Source: Streptomyces noursei ATCC 11455
Lineage (GTDB): Bacteria; Actinomycetota; Actinomycetes; Streptomycetales; Streptomycetaceae
Assembly (NCBI RefSeq): GCF_001704275.1
Contig: NZ_CP011533.1
Coordinates: 310,001-374,000 of the forward strand
Direction of reading: 5' to 3'
DNA length: 64,000 nucleotides
Shown here: positions 16,636 through 25,885 of the stretch, one piece after another
How the letters are laid out: each line of letters starts with the position of its first letter
Numbering within the stretch: the first letter of the stretch is position 1
The notes under the pieces: generated by a model
Seen by the model: the letters and a program-made list of their open reading frames with translations, nothing else
What the model was told of the DNA's origin: nothing
The model's database searches: none
Position numbers and translations under genes: made by a program

Positions 16636-16922
16636 CGGTATTCCTGGGCGAAGAAGGCCGCAGCTTTTCCCAGGAACTCGGTCTTCATACGGAGTTCCCG
16701 GTTCTCACGTTCCAATTCGCGAAGGCGGGCACGTTCGCTGATGTTCAACGGGGGCTCCTCACCGGCGTGCTCTTGCCGGTACCGGCTGACCCAGGTGCCC
16801 AGCGTTCCCTCGTTCACCTGTATCTCTCGGGCGACCTCAGCGATCGGGCGGGACTCCACAACCACCATCTTGACCGCCTCGTCCCGAAATTCGGGACTGA
16901 ACTTCCTACGCTTCTGTGCCAC
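16632..16922 (-). CDS. IS3 type E OrfA
   Basis: 96 residues, transposase_8 domain (KFSPEFRDEAVKMVV, IQVNEGTLGTWVSRYRQEH) followed by a coiled segment (RARLRELERENRELRMKTEF). Identical to the E2 copy. Acts with OrfB, probably through programmed frameshifting to an OrfAB fusion as known in IS3. Confidence 0.87.
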   Translation of the reverse strand: MAQKRRKFSPEFRDEAVKMVVVESRPIAEVAREIQVNEGTLGTWVSRYRQEHAGEEPPLNISERARLRELERENRELRMKTEFLGKAAAFFAQEYR

Positions 16923-17222
16923 GTGCTCTCTCCGTCGTTCTGGACTTCGATCCTATGGGGACCGCTGTCCGAGAACTTCGGGGCTCCTCAGTGCCCGAAG
17001 CCCCGCAGCTCGGCGTGGACGCGGCGAACTCCGTACGTGCCCTTGTGGTCAGTGTGGATCTCGCGGATCTCCGCGACCAAGGCCCGTCGGTAGCCTGCCG
17101 CTCTTCGCGGGCCTTCGCCCCAGCGAGCCACCGGTAGTAGCCCGACGGGACCCCAAGGACCCGGCATATCCGCTGCACGCCGAAGCCGGCGCGGTGGGCG
17201 GAGATGAAGTTCCAGCGGCCGG

Positions 17223-18128
17223 GAGGCCTATTCACGGGGGTTTCAACCATCGTTCTTGATCACGAGGACGGCCCTGCTCGGTAGCGTGACGTTTGAGAGA
17301 GCGTCAGTTAACTACCGTGGCAGGGCCGTTGAGCTGGAACATTACGACAGGACTGGACACCGAGCAACTTGACGGGCTGGTCGCACGAGTTCACCAAGAG
17401 CTCGTGCAGGATCCGGATCCGCCGGTGATGCCGGGGCGGATGTGGGCGCTGGGCCTGTACAAGTCGGTGGTGTTGGTGCTGTTCCTGCTGCGGCAGAACC
17501 CGGTGCAGGAGGTGGCCGCCGAGTTGTTCGGGATCTCCCAGGCCACCGTCTCCAGGAGGTGGACGGCCCTGCTGCCGATGGTGGAGAAGGTCCTGGCCAC
17601 GCACGTTCCCGATCCCACCGAGGCCTCTGCCGGCCGGATCGTACTCGTGGATGGCACCTTGGTCACGACGTGGGACTGGTCCAGCGAGGGCACCACGATG
17701 TTCTCCGGCAAGCACCGCGACACCGGCTTCAACCTGCAGATCGCCGCCACTCTCGCCGGCGACCTGCTCGCGGTCTCCGCGCCGGTGCCCGGCAGCCGGC
17801 ACGACATGCACGCCTGGCGCCAGTCCCACTTCCCCGAGGCCTTCGCCGAACGCGAGGGCATAGGCGACCTGGGCTACGCCGGCTCCTGACTGTTCACCCC
17901 CAGGCGCAAGCCGCCCGGCCAGGAACGATCCGCCGGAGACAAGAGAGCCAACCGCTCCGTCAACACGCTCCGAGCCGCAGTCGAACGGGCCATCGCGCAC
18001 CTGAAGAACTGGAAGATTCTCGCCACCCGCTACCGCGGCCCCCTCACCCGCTTCCCCGACATCGTCAAGACCGTCACCGCCCTCACCTTCTACACAAGAG
18101 GCTGGTGAGGCCTACGTGAATAACCCTC
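17223..18128. mobile_element. IS5-family element type A, copy A3
   Basis: 906 bp, plus orientation, flanked by CGG direct repeats (17220-17222 and 18129-18131): a clean 3-bp target duplication inside IS3 type K. Confidence 0.9.
17293..18108 (+). pseudogene. Type A transposase with a nonsense codon (A3)
   Basis: TTG start at 17293; codon 199 (17887-17889) is TGA, as in A2 and A4. Otherwise nearly identical to the intact A1 gene. Confidence 0.88.
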
Positions 18129-18258
18129 CGGTCATGCCCTCATCTCCTTCGCGAAATATTGGGCCGCCCGGCGCAGGATCTCCCGCTCGAGTTCCCACTC
18201 CTTATCGGCCTTGCGCAGCCGGCCGTTCTCCGCCCGCAGCCTCGCCAGTTCCTCATCC

Positions 18259-18296
18259 CTCCAACGACCCAGAACCCGAACCGCTTCGGATCAATA
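18259..18296. mobile_element. IS630 type H tip remnant
   Basis: GAACCGCTTCGGATCAATATG matches, in this orientation, the type H tip bordering the decarboxylase gene at 12737. Nothing else of the element is left. Confidence 0.5.
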
Positions 18297-18324
18297 TGAA
18301 TCAGTCCTGGATTTCCCCTCCTGC

Positions 18325-19608
18325 TTACTCGTCCGTACTCTGACTTGGGCCAAGGGATACTCTTTGATCCGCACCGTTTGCCTCGCCGTGGTAATTCACC
18401 TTCCCCTTGCACACTCCGTAGTCCCCAACGTCAGAAATTTTCGCAGTACTGTCTACCGCTTCGGGTGCCCCGAAAGTGACGTCTACGTGTGGAATTTGCT
18501 CACACCTTTCCAATTCTCCGCCGAATTGCTCCACGAATCCGCCTATATGGCTGGTGAGTTCGCCCCAGGTCACGGGAACGCTCCAGGCGCCTATCTGTAG
18601 GGGTATAGATGTAGGTTCATCTCCATCTTGGACAAAACCCCGCCAGGTTGCCATCATATCACCATCGGCGATAGGGTCCTGTTTCACGGTAAGGTTATAA
18701 GGGTGGCCGTATACTAGGTCCACACCCCTCAGCCCGCAGCTCACCCCCGGATCGTTATCAGCCCCGGAATGGCAGTTTTGGTTATCCGCGATCTTGGCTT
18801 CTGCTCCCCAGATGGAAAACACTCCTCGCTGCTTGCCGTCCGCTGTTGGTTGTAGTCCGACATACCCGCCATGTTTATCGCCAATGGCGAATTGCCGGGC
18901 AAAGAACCATCCATCTACAACTGGTGATGAGTGAATTGTGATTGGGAAGGTCATAGACGACCATGAAGTGCGCGTAGGGCTTCCCGTGCCAGACATGTCA
19001 TGGTTAACACCAATTACACCACCAGCAGCTCCTCGTAACACAATCGTGCCTTGTGCGGTCGGCATGGGGTTAGATGGATCAAGGTTGGCGGCGGAGGCTT
19101 CCACCTGCATGGGCACATCGCTCAGGACCTGGTCCCACGTAGTGTCAATCTGCACATCGAGCGACGCGTCTGTGTTTGCGGCTAAGGTATCGATCCCGCA
19201 CTCGAAATGGGATGTCCCGTCTCCATTGCAGTGCCATCCGGAGCCCGGAGGCGTCAGCACGGCAGAGATTTTAGTGTTGCTCTGCAGGCTGCTACGGCCG
19301 ATCGGTAGCGTAAGTTTACCGGAGATTTTGACGGTGGTGGCGTCTTTCGTGCCGATGCTATGAATCTGAAGTTTGTAGGTAACAGGCTTACCGCTATCCG
19401 CCACCTTTTCTTCCGGCGTAAGGGTAAGTTGCAGGTTGGCCGTGTCTAGAAAAGGATTAATACCATGCATGGTTGGCGCTTCTATGGTATGGTCCGCAGT
19501 CTCATTGCTGCGGAACGAACCAGGGGTTGATGTGGGAAGACTGATGAAGCCGGACACGGTTAACTGCGCCACTGCCAGAGCGCCCCCCACGGTAGATAGA
19601 TGCTGCAT
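18325..19608 (-). CDS. Unknown secreted protein with a DUF11-like domain
   Basis: 427 residues from ATG 19608, preceded by AGAGGAAG. An N-terminal hydrophobic segment (GGALAVAQLTVSGFISL) may be a signal peptide. Residues about 60-170 resemble a DUF11/conserved-repeat beta-sandwich (LTLTPEEKVADSGKPVTYKL). The C-terminal 230 residues contain Trp- and Gly-rich segments (VVDGWFFARQFAIGDKHGG) of a kind seen in carbohydrate-associated secreted proteins, but I do not recognise the family. Several Cys could form disulfides. GC content is lower than surrounding genes, suggesting transfer. Surface or extracellular role inferred only from the leader. Confidence 0.7.
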   Translation of the reverse strand: MQHLSTVGGALAVAQLTVSGFISLPTSTPGSFRSNETADHTIEAPTMHGINPFLDTANLQLTLTPEEKVADSGKPVTYKLQIHSIGTKDATTVKISGKLTLPIGRSSLQSNTKISAVLTPPGSGWHCNGDGTSHFECGIDTLAANTDASLDVQIDTTWDQVLSDVPMQVEASAANLDPSNPMPTAQGTIVLRGAAGGVIGVNHDMSGTGSPTRTSWSSMTFPITIHSSPVVDGWFFARQFAIGDKHGGYVGLQPTADGKQRGVFSIWGAEAKIADNQNCHSGADNDPGVSCGLRGVDLVYGHPYNLTVKQDPIADGDMMATWRGFVQDGDEPTSIPLQIGAWSVPVTWGELTSHIGGFVEQFGGELERCEQIPHVDVTFGAPEAVDSTAKISDVGDYGVCKGKVNYHGEANGADQRVSLGPSQSTDE

Positions 19609-19634
19609 GAGGTTCTTCCTCTCATTTTTGCATT

Positions 19635-19681
19635 GAGCCTTTTCCAGCCTCAGGTTGGGGTGTTGAGGGTCAGGGTGAGGA
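19635..19681. repeat. Left arm of a 47-bp inverted repeat
   Basis: It matches the complement of 21991-22037 at 45 of 47 positions. The outer 20 bases (GAGCCTTTTCCA.CCT) also match the left end of the type M element at 35124. These are probably the two ends of an IS5-type M element whose interior has been replaced by B and C2. Confidence 0.65.
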
Positions 19682-19692
19682 TGGCATGGATG

Positions 19693-19754
19693 GAGGTCTA
19701 TTCACGGTGTTTCACCAGCCTTTCTTGTAGAAAGCGAGGGCGGTGACGGTCTTG
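19693..19754. mobile_element. 62-bp end remnant of a type B element
   Basis: GAGGTCTATTCACGGTGTTTCACCAGCC... matches the transposase-stop end of type B. It is interrupted by the complete B copy at 19755. Confidence 0.65.
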
Positions 19755-20658
19755 GAGGGTTATTCACATTCACGGGCTTTCACCAGCCCTTCTTGTAGAA
19801 GGTGAGGGCGGTGACGGTGCGGACGATGTTGGGGAAGCGGGTGAGGGGGCCGCGGTAGCGGGTGGCGAGGATCTTCCAGTCCTTCAGGTGTGCAATCGCG
19901 CGTTCGACTGCAGCGCGGAGGGTGTTGATGGACTGGTTGGCCACCTTGTCTCCCACGGAGCGTTCGCGGCCGGGTGGCTTGCGTTGGCCTGTGAGCAGGC
20001 TGGTCCCGACGTGGCCGAGGTCGCCGATGTTCTCACGGGCGGCGAACGCCTCGGGGAAAGTTGACTGTCGCCAGGCATGGGTATCGTGCCGGCTTCCGGG
20101 CACGGGCTCGGACACTGCGAGCAGGTCCCCGGCAAGTGTGGCGGCGATCTGCAGGTTGAAGCCGGTGTCGCGGTGCTTGCCGGAGAACATCGAGGTGCCC
20201 TCCCTCGCCCAGTCCCAGGTAGGGATCAGGGTGCCGTCGATGAGTACGATCCGCCCCTGCGAGACCTCGGTCGGGTCGGGAACATAACTGTTCAGGACCT
20301 TCTCCACCACGGGGAGCAGGCCCGTCCAGCGCCGTGAGACAGTGGCTTGGGAGATCCCAAACAGCTCGGCTGCCGCCTCCTGGACGGGGTTCTGGCGCAG
20401 CAGGAACAACACGAGGACCACCGACTTGTACAGGCCCAACGCCCACATCCGTGACGGCCTCACAGCGGGGCTCGGATCCTCTACGAGTACCTGGTGAACC
20501 TCCGCCACCAGTCCATCAAGTTGATCCGCGTCCAGTCCTGTCGTAACGTTCCAGCCCAACGGCCCTGCCCCGGTAGAAAACTGACGTTGTCGCAGACATC
20601 AGCCTACCGAGCAGGGCCGCCTTCGTGATCAAGAAAACCGGGCCAGTGAATAACCCTC
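19755..20658. mobile_element. IS5-family element type B, complete
   Basis: Ends GAGGGTTATTCAC on both sides (inverted). It is related to type A, with the same tip and the same transposase layout, but clearly diverged. Flanks TTG/ACG do not match. Confidence 0.8.
19780..20559 (-). CDS. IS5-family transposase (type B)
   Basis: 259 residues from TTG 20559. In-frame sequence upstream (RQFSTGAGPL) aligns with the type A N-terminus, so the true start may be a CTG about ten codons earlier. About three-quarters identical to type A. Core: IVLIDGTLIPTWDW, PVPGSRHDTHAWRQ, RAAVERAIAHLKDWK. The codon matching the A nonsense site is not a stop. Appears intact. Confidence 0.82.
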   Translation of the reverse strand: MGWNVTTGLDADQLDGLVAEVHQVLVEDPSPAVRPSRMWALGLYKSVVLVLFLLRQNPVQEAAAELFGISQATVSRRWTGLLPVVEKVLNSYVPDPTEVSQGRIVLIDGTLIPTWDWAREGTSMFSGKHRDTGFNLQIAATLAGDLLAVSEPVPGSRHDTHAWRQSTFPEAFAARENIGDLGHVGTSLLTGQRKPPGRERSVGDKVANQSINTLRAAVERAIAHLKDWKILATRYRGPLTRFPNIVRTVTALTFYKKGW

Positions 20659-20722
20659 ACGGCCGCATCGTCCAGTCAGCATTCGGGTTGGTTGGGCCTT
20701 GACCCTGAATCCTGGACACGGG

Positions 20723-21622
20723 TTATGCGGCTGGTGTCGGCGTAGTTGATGTTGTTTCGGAGGCTGTCTCGTAGGCGATCGGGCTGCGTTGTCCGAGGCG
20801 GGAGTGACGGCGTCGGGTGTTGTAGCGGTTGAGCCAGCGGAACGCGTCGAGGCGAGCCTCGCGTTCACTGGACCAGGTCCTGCGGCCCTGGAGTGTTTCG
20901 CGTTTGAACGTTGCGTTGAAGGACTCGGCGAGCGCGTTGTCCGCGCTGGAGCCGATGGCGCTCATGGACTGGCGGACGCCGGCTTGGCGGCAGGCGTCGG
21001 CGAAGGCTCGGCTGGTGTACTGGGCGCCGTGGTCGGTGTGCATGACCGCTCCGGCGAGGCTGCCGCGGGTATGTTCGGCGGCGGCCAGGGCGTCGGTGAC
21101 GAGGTCGGTGCGCATGCGGTCCGCGATCGCCCAGCCGACCAGGCGGCGTGAGGCGAGGTCGATGACAGTGGCCAAATACAGGAACTTCCCGCCGTCCAGC
21201 GGGAGATAGGTAATGTCGCCGACGTACTTCGTGTTCGGCTCGCTTGCCGTGAAGTCGCGGCCGATGAGGTCCGGGGCCTTCGCCGCGGCCGGGTCCGCGA
21301 CAGTGGTGCGATGCCTGCGACGCAGCCGCACGCCTGCCAGGCCGATGCTGCGCATCACCCGCGCGATCCGCTTGTGGTTGACGCGCTCACCCGCCTCGCG
21401 GAGCTCGGCGGTGATCCTGGGGACGCCATAGGTGCCGTCCGACTCACGGTGCACGGCCCGTATCCGGACGGCGAGGCGAGCGTCGGCCGCCGCCCGGGCG
21501 GCCCGATCCGCGGCCGTCCGACGCCAGTAGTAGAAACTGGAACGGGCGATGCCGAGGATGGTGCACAGCCGCTTCACGCCGTAGCGGCGCTGGTGGTCGG
21601 CAACGAACTGGAAGCGGTTCAC
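20723..21622 (-). CDS. IS3 type C transposase OrfB
   Basis: 299 residues, GTG start overlapping the orfA stop (GTGA). HTH_21 region (LCTILGIARSSFYYWRRTAA), then rve core: DITYLPLDGGKFLYLAT, HTDHGAQYTSRAFAD, ALAESFNATFKRE. Full length and intact. It carries out copy-out paste-in movement of the element with OrfA. Confidence 0.9.
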   Translation of the reverse strand: MNRFQFVADHQRRYGVKRLCTILGIARSSFYYWRRTAADRAARAAADARLAVRIRAVHRESDGTYGVPRITAELREAGERVNHKRIARVMRSIGLAGVRLRRRHRTTVADPAAAKAPDLIGRDFTASEPNTKYVGDITYLPLDGGKFLYLATVIDLASRRLVGWAIADRMRTDLVTDALAAAEHTRGSLAGAVMHTDHGAQYTSRAFADACRQAGVRQSMSAIGSSADNALAESFNATFKRETLQGRRTWSSEREARLDAFRWLNRYNTRRRHSRLGQRSPIAYETASETTSTTPTPAA

Positions 21623-21924
21623 CAGCGCGTCTCCCCGGCGAAATACTTCGCCGCCTTGCGCAGGATCTCGCGTTCCTCCTCCAACTCGCGGACCTTCTTC
21701 CGCAGAGCGGCGTTCTCCGCCTCCAACGGCGTCGGCGGCTCGGTCGGCACCTCCGCCCGCCGCCCCCGCGGCCGGCTCGCGCCAGCTGCCCGGACCCAGT
21801 TCCGCAAGGTCTCGGGATTGATCCCCAGATCGGCAGCGACCTGCCGGATCGTCGCCCCGGGCCGCGACTGGTACAACGCGACCGCGTCCACCTTGAACTG
21901 CGGCGGATAGTTCTTCATGACCAC
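21619..21924 (-). CDS. IS3 type C OrfA
   Basis: 101 residues: HTH (AADLGINPETLRNWVRAAG) and a Glu/Lys-rich helical tail (ENAALRKKVRELEEEREIL). Identical to the C1 copy at 6423-6728. Confidence 0.9.
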   Translation of the reverse strand: MVMKNYPPQFKVDAVALYQSRPGATIRQVAADLGINPETLRNWVRAAGASRPRGRRAEVPTEPPTPLEAENAALRKKVRELEEEREILRKAAKYFAGETRW

Positions 21925-21990
21925 GAGATGCCCGTTCTCAGATCCTCAGGATCCAGTGTCTCGCGTGTCCAGGATCAAGGGTCAAGGCCC

Positions 21991-22037
21991 TCCTCACCCT
22001 GACCCTCAACACCACAACCTGAGGTTGGAAAAGGCTC
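21991..22037. repeat. Right arm of the 47-bp inverted repeat
   Basis: See 19635-19681. It lies 3 bp outside C2 and about 65 bp before the end of the DUF4239 gene. Confidence 0.65.
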
Positions 22038-22101
22038 ACGGGCTGTGTGTCTGGAGTCTTGCTGTTTCGGACTGTTTGGTTGTGGGCTCGTGGCGGATGT
22101 T

Positions 22102-22848
22102 TTATTGCCAGCTTGTGAGCATGGTCTTGAATGGTTCAGGGCTTATGGAGATCATTCCGTGGAAGGGTTTGGAGGCATCCCAGACCAGCACTAGCATTCC
22201 CACGATCATTATCGTCGGGATCAGGGTGATGATCAGGTGTGGCCATGTTCGGGTGAGCCCGAAAAAGTAGATGTAGCCGATGGTCAGCACTGCGCCGATG
22301 ACCATAAACCACCAGAAGGCCGGCTTGATGCCCTCTTTGGCCCGTTCGATCCGCTCTCGGCGGGCCTGCAGCCAATCATGCTGTCGGTCTAACAAGTGTG
22401 TATATATTGTTTGCTGTTGGGGATTGTTTCCTGGGTCAATACGCAATATCGCTGCTCGCAATTTAGCGGCGTGCTCCTCGGTTTTGGGTTCGACGCCGTG
22501 GTCTAGGTTCGGCCATTCGTGAGTGATGACCGAATCGACATAGGCCCGCTCCTCGGTGATGACCTTGGCACCTGGACCTGCGGGCAGAGCGGCAGCCAGG
22601 TCATGGATTTGACGCAGCGCCACCATCTCTGAGTAGACAGTTTGCTGCGCTGCTCCGGTGTTCTCCCAGACGACGATCACCATAAATGCGAGAACCATCG
22701 CGTAGAGCACGCCCACCACCGCGTAGACGAAACCGAGAACGTCGTTATGTGGTGCCCGCCGAATGGGCGGACACATTTTTTGCACAAGCAGTAACGTTGC
22801 CCACACCAAGGCGCAGGCCGCTAGCACTATCAGCACGGCTGTCAGCAT
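22102..22848 (-). CDS. DUF4239 (bestrophin-like) membrane protein
   Basis: 248 residues from ATG 22848, preceded by GGAGG at good spacing; the longer upstream frame is rejected. Two N-terminal membrane segments (MLTAVLIVLAACALVWATLL, VYAVVGVLYAMVLAFMVIVV) are followed by a soluble helical region with WENTGAAQQTVYSEMVALRQ. Two C-terminal membrane segments follow. This is the usual DUF4239 arrangement at near-usual length. Family function is not established. An independent cargo gene between IS blocks. Confidence 0.85.
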   Translation of the reverse strand: MLTAVLIVLAACALVWATLLLVQKMCPPIRRAPHNDVLGFVYAVVGVLYAMVLAFMVIVVWENTGAAQQTVYSEMVALRQIHDLAAALPAGPGAKVITEERAYVDSVITHEWPNLDHGVEPKTEEHAAKLRAAILRIDPGNNPQQQTIYTHLLDRQHDWLQARRERIERAKEGIKPAFWWFMVIGAVLTIGYIYFFGLTRTWPHLIITLIPTIMIVGMLVLVWDASKPFHGMISISPEPFKTMLTSWQ

Positions 22849-23322
22849 GTTGGGCCTCCGCTCATAGCGGTGGAACGTCCTTTTGTTATTGAGCTGGAAC
22901 TGTTGAAAATTATTGAGTCGGAACTGTTCAGTTGCTCTTCTCGTTGATGGGGCATGGTTGAGTCTGGGGATCTGTGGCGGGTGGCTCCTTCGGGGTCCTG
23001 TCAGGGCGACTCTGCTGCGCAATTGGTGAGGTCTATGTGGTGAGTTGGTAGGCGAGGCGTTCGAGGCGGCTGGTGCGTTGGCGGCCGAGGGGGTGGTCGG
23101 TCCAGTAGGCGTCCAGCCGCACCACGTTGATTGCGGTGGCGGAGAAGGCGTGCTGGAGGCGGACTTTCGGCAGGCCGCGGTAGCGGGCCCTACGCAGGCC
23201 GGTGACGTCCAGGGTCTGGTTGATCGTGCCCTCGATGCCCGCCCTCAGCGCGTATGTGTCCTTCCAGGTCTTGGTCTTCTGTTCGGTGCGGGCTCGGGTG
23301 AGGGTGTCGTGGGCTTCTTTCG

Positions 23323-24723
23323 GGCTCTCCTGTCGTATGTGTGGGTCATTCTGTGGCGAGTTGGCGGCCTGGGAGTTGTGGTCGTGGTCCGCCCAGGGTG
23401 AGCATGACGAGGGCGATGATGGCGTTGGCGGTGTGGAAGCCGAAGCCGCGTCGGATGATCAGGCGAGTCTTGGTATTGGTGGACTCGATCAGTCCGTTGC
23501 TCATGCCGGTGGTCAGCGCGGCGCGGATGGCGTCGTAGTGGCGCATGATCTTGCGTTGGAGGTCGACGAAGGTGGGGATGCGGCAGCGTCGGGCCCAGGC
23601 GATCCAGCGGTCCAGGGCTTTGAGGGCGGCGGTGGGGCGGGACTTGGCCAGGGTGAACACGGTCCGGAGGGCTTCTTTCAGGCGCCAGGCGCGGTGGAGT
23701 TGGGGGTCGGTGGCGGCGATCCAGGCGAGTTTCGCGGCCTGCCGGTCGGTGAGGTCATCGGAGTTCTTCCACAACGCGAAGCGGGAGTCCTTCAGTGCGC
23801 GGGCCGTCTCCCGGTCGCCGAGGCTGTGGCGGGCCCGGTTCCAGGCCGTCCGGCGCTCGGCGTCCAGGGCGGTGGTGGCCCAGGCGACCACGTGGAAGGG
23901 GTCCATCACGCGCCTGGCGTGTGGGGCGCGTTCGGCCAGCACGCCGGCGATCCAGCCGGCGCCATCGGCGCTGATATCGATCAGGCGTCCGGTCCTGCCG
24001 GGGCCAAGGCCGTCGAAGAAGCGGTGCAGGACGTGTTTGCCGTGGCCGTCGGCCATCCACACCACCCGGCCAGTGTCGTGGCAGACCACGACTGTCATGT
24101 ACTTCTGCCCCCGGCGGTGGGAGATCTCGTCGATACCGATCCGCCGTAGTCCTGCCAGTCGGTCCACATCGCGGTCCCGGTCGGCGACGAACCGGGCCAC
24201 GATCGCCCCGGCCGTCCGCCAGGAGATCCGCATCAGTGCGGCTGTTGCCGTCTTCGAGCACTCGGCGGCCATCCAGGCAGCCTGCTGATCGAAGGCCAGG
24301 GTGTGGCCGGCACCGTGTCTGGCCCACGGCACCCAGGCCACGACGGAACCGTGGATGTGGCATCCCACCCGCGGTGCATCAGCCTCCAGGAACACCCGCA
24401 CCGCACCATGATCCAGATCCCGCCACCGCCGACGCCCCCGGCCGGCGTCATACCGGGCAGCCGGTCTGCGGCAGATCCCACACCGCTGCCGACTCCGCGC
24501 ATCGGGTCGTACCGACACGATCACACACTGTTCGCTCTCGTCGAAGCGGATCCCCTCGACCACGGTGTTTTCGACCGTCAGAGTTCTCTTCCATATGCTG
24601 AAGACAGACACGCCGTTTCTCTGCAAGATCAGACTTGTTGCTAGACACCTCAAGCCTGGCAGAGAACGGCGTGTTTCACGCATCAGCCCAGCTCACAGCA
24701 CCCACACATACGGCAGGAGAGCC
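23323..24723. mobile_element. ISL3-family element (1401 bp) with 8-bp target duplication
   Basis: Inverted repeats GGCTCTCCTG(T/C)CGTATGTGTGG. Direct repeats TTCTTTCG at 23315-23322 and 24724-24731. It is inserted in the IS1182 transposase. Confidence 0.92.
23346..24611 (-). CDS. ISL3-family transposase
   Basis: About 421 residues from GTG 24611 (VSVFSIWKRTLTVENTVVEG). A Cys-rich zinc-binding N-terminus (RQRCGICRRPAARYD) and HTH precede the DDE_Tnp_ISL3 core, with IGIDEISHRRGQKYMTVVVC, ADGAGWIAGV...VMDPFHVV and GLIESTNTKTRLIIRRGFGF. Complete and probably active. Confidence 0.88.
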   Translation of the reverse strand: MSVFSIWKRTLTVENTVVEGIRFDESEQCVIVSVRPDARSRQRCGICRRPAARYDAGRGRRRWRDLDHGAVRVFLEADAPRVGCHIHGSVVAWVPWARHGAGHTLAFDQQAAWMAAECSKTATAALMRISWRTAGAIVARFVADRDRDVDRLAGLRRIGIDEISHRRGQKYMTVVVCHDTGRVVWMADGHGKHVLHRFFDGLGPGRTGRLIDISADGAGWIAGVLAERAPHARRVMDPFHVVAWATTALDAERRTAWNRARHSLGDRETARALKDSRFALWKNSDDLTDRQAAKLAWIAATDPQLHRAWRLKEALRTVFTLAKSRPTAALKALDRWIAWARRCRIPTFVDLQRKIMRHYDAIRAALTTGMSNGLIESTNTKTRLIIRRGFGFHTANAIIALVMLTLGGPRPQLPGRQLATE

Positions 24724-25486
24724 TTCTTTCGGGCGGAGGGTGAGCATGCGGGAGCCGCGGGCCGAGGTGGTGCATCGTTTCTGTGCGGGGCAGGCCCGGC
24801 AGTCCCATCGGTCGAACTCGACGACGATGGCGTCGTGTCCGTGCTGGGTGACGGGATGCCAGCCGATGCTGGTGGATCCTTCGGGACAGCAGACGGTTCG
24901 GGACTTCCAGTCGATGCGGAACTCACCCTTGGCGTATCCGGCACCGGCCTTGGCTTGCGGGGAGTGGTCGGCCATCAGCGGGGTGATCATGGTGATGCCG
25001 CCCGCACGATCGCGTAGCCGTCCTGTGCGAACAGCTGCGCCAGGTGGTCCCGTTTGGTCTGGGACGAGGGCATGGTCCAGCCGTTGATCCTCGGTCCGTA
25101 GCGGTGGGCGAACTCGGCGACATTGATCTGGCTGGCCAGCCAGGTCGGGGCCGCGACCGCCAGCGCCTCCAGCGCGGCCCGCACGCTCTCCCCGGCCAGC
25201 TCCAGCCGATTCAGATCCCGCACCGCGGAGATGACATGGGTGGAGTCGGTGCGCTGTTTGCCACCGGCACCGACCAGGGCGGCATCGCGGCAGTGGTCCA
25301 CCAGCCGGTCGAACACCAGTCGCTCCAGGCCGTGCCCGGCCAACCGACCGCGGAAGCGGGCCAGCACGCTGGGGTCGAAGCCGGCATCGGTCAACTCCGC
25401 CCCGATCGCGTACTTCCAATCGATCGCACGGACGGCCATCGCGGCAGCCTGCCGGTCGGTCAGGTTCTCGGCGAACTGAGTGGACG

Positions 25487-25885
25487 TTAAGTCCGTTTCT
25501 GGTAGCGGCCTCGTCCGGGCTGGGTGAGGAAGCCTTGGCGGGTAAGGCGTCCGAGGCGGCTGCGAGTGAAGTTGACAGCCGCCTCATGGGTGGGCATACC
25601 GAGGAGTTCGTGCAGCTCACGGGCTCTGAATGCCCGGCCGGGATGCTCGTTGAAAGCGTTCACGATGGCCTGATAGGCGGTGGCAACCTCGGGCGGTTCA
25701 GGTTCGTCTCCAGCCGATGCGAGTTCGGCGATGACCTTCTGGGTGGTGGTCAGGTCCGCGAGTCGAGCTTCGGTCTCGGCCAAGGCGGCGGTCAAGTGCT
25801 CGATCTGGTCGCGTAGTTCACCGGACCGGGCCGTGGTCTCGTCGTGCTGGACCTGGAGGTTGGCCAGCAGCTCGATGACGTTCAC
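25487..25885 (-). CDS. Small IS-associated protein: coiled coil plus winged-helix-like tail
   Basis: 132 residues. Residues 1-55 form a heptad-rich coiled coil (LRDQIEHLTAALAETEARLA). Residues 70-130 resemble a winged helix (LLGMPTHEAAVNFTRSRLGR, LTRQGFLTQPGRGRYQ). The gene follows the IS5-type fragment on the same strand with a four-base overlap (GTGA), implying co-translation as an accessory gene of that element. GC3 is high and the frame clean. Function unknown; I infer DNA binding or transposase regulation. Confidence 0.65.
   Translation of the reverse strand: MNVIELLANLQVQHDETTARSGELRDQIEHLTAALAETEARLADLTTTQKVIAELASAGDEPEPPEVATAYQAIVNAFNEHPGRAFRARELHELLGMPTHEAAVNFTRSRLGRLTRQGFLTQPGRGRYQKRT

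Larger units (their letters stand above)
15710..16990. mobile_element. IS3-family element type E, copy E1 (1281 bp)
   Basis: Ends TGAGGGGCCCTGCGCTTCTC and complement TGAGGAGCCCCGAAGTTCTC. Flanks GAC and GTG do not match, unlike copy E2, so one flank was replaced after insertion. The right flank is the interior of another IS3 (type K) orfB. Confidence 0.85.
16991..18258 (-). pseudogene. IS3-family element type K, truncated at both ends and split by A3
   Basis: The right part (18132-18258) encodes the end of OrfA (AENGRLRKADKEWELEREIL...AKEMRA). The left part (16991-17222) encodes the start of OrfB (RWNFISAHRAGFGVQRICRV). When A3 and one CGG are removed the junction reads GCATGACCGG, an ATGA overlap of orfA stop and orfB start. 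E1 removed the rest of orfB, and the 5' part of orfA is gone on the right. Confidence 0.8.
20696..21988. mobile_element. IS3-family element type C, copy C2 (1293 bp, complete)
   Basis: Ends GCCTTGACCCTGAATCCTGG and complement GCCTTGACCCTTGATCCTGG; both genes intact on the minus strand. It provides the uninterrupted reference for C1. Confidence 0.9.
23004..25486 (-). pseudogene. IS1182-family transposase, broken by ISL3 and internally deleted
   Basis: The terminal tip (GGGCGACTCTGCTGCGCAAT) is at 23004. The C-terminal piece at about 23040-23314 reads ARTEQKTKTWKDTYALRAGI and VVRLDAYWTDHPLGRQRTSR. The middle and N-terminal pieces at 24732-25486 read WHPVTQHGHDAIVVEFDRWD and, in another frame, DWKYAIGAELTDAGFDPSVL. 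A deletion and frameshift at about 24990 removes the central catalytic part. The 5' end begins at FAENLTDRQ, within the region preserved in the fragment at 765-1038. Confidence 0.8.
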
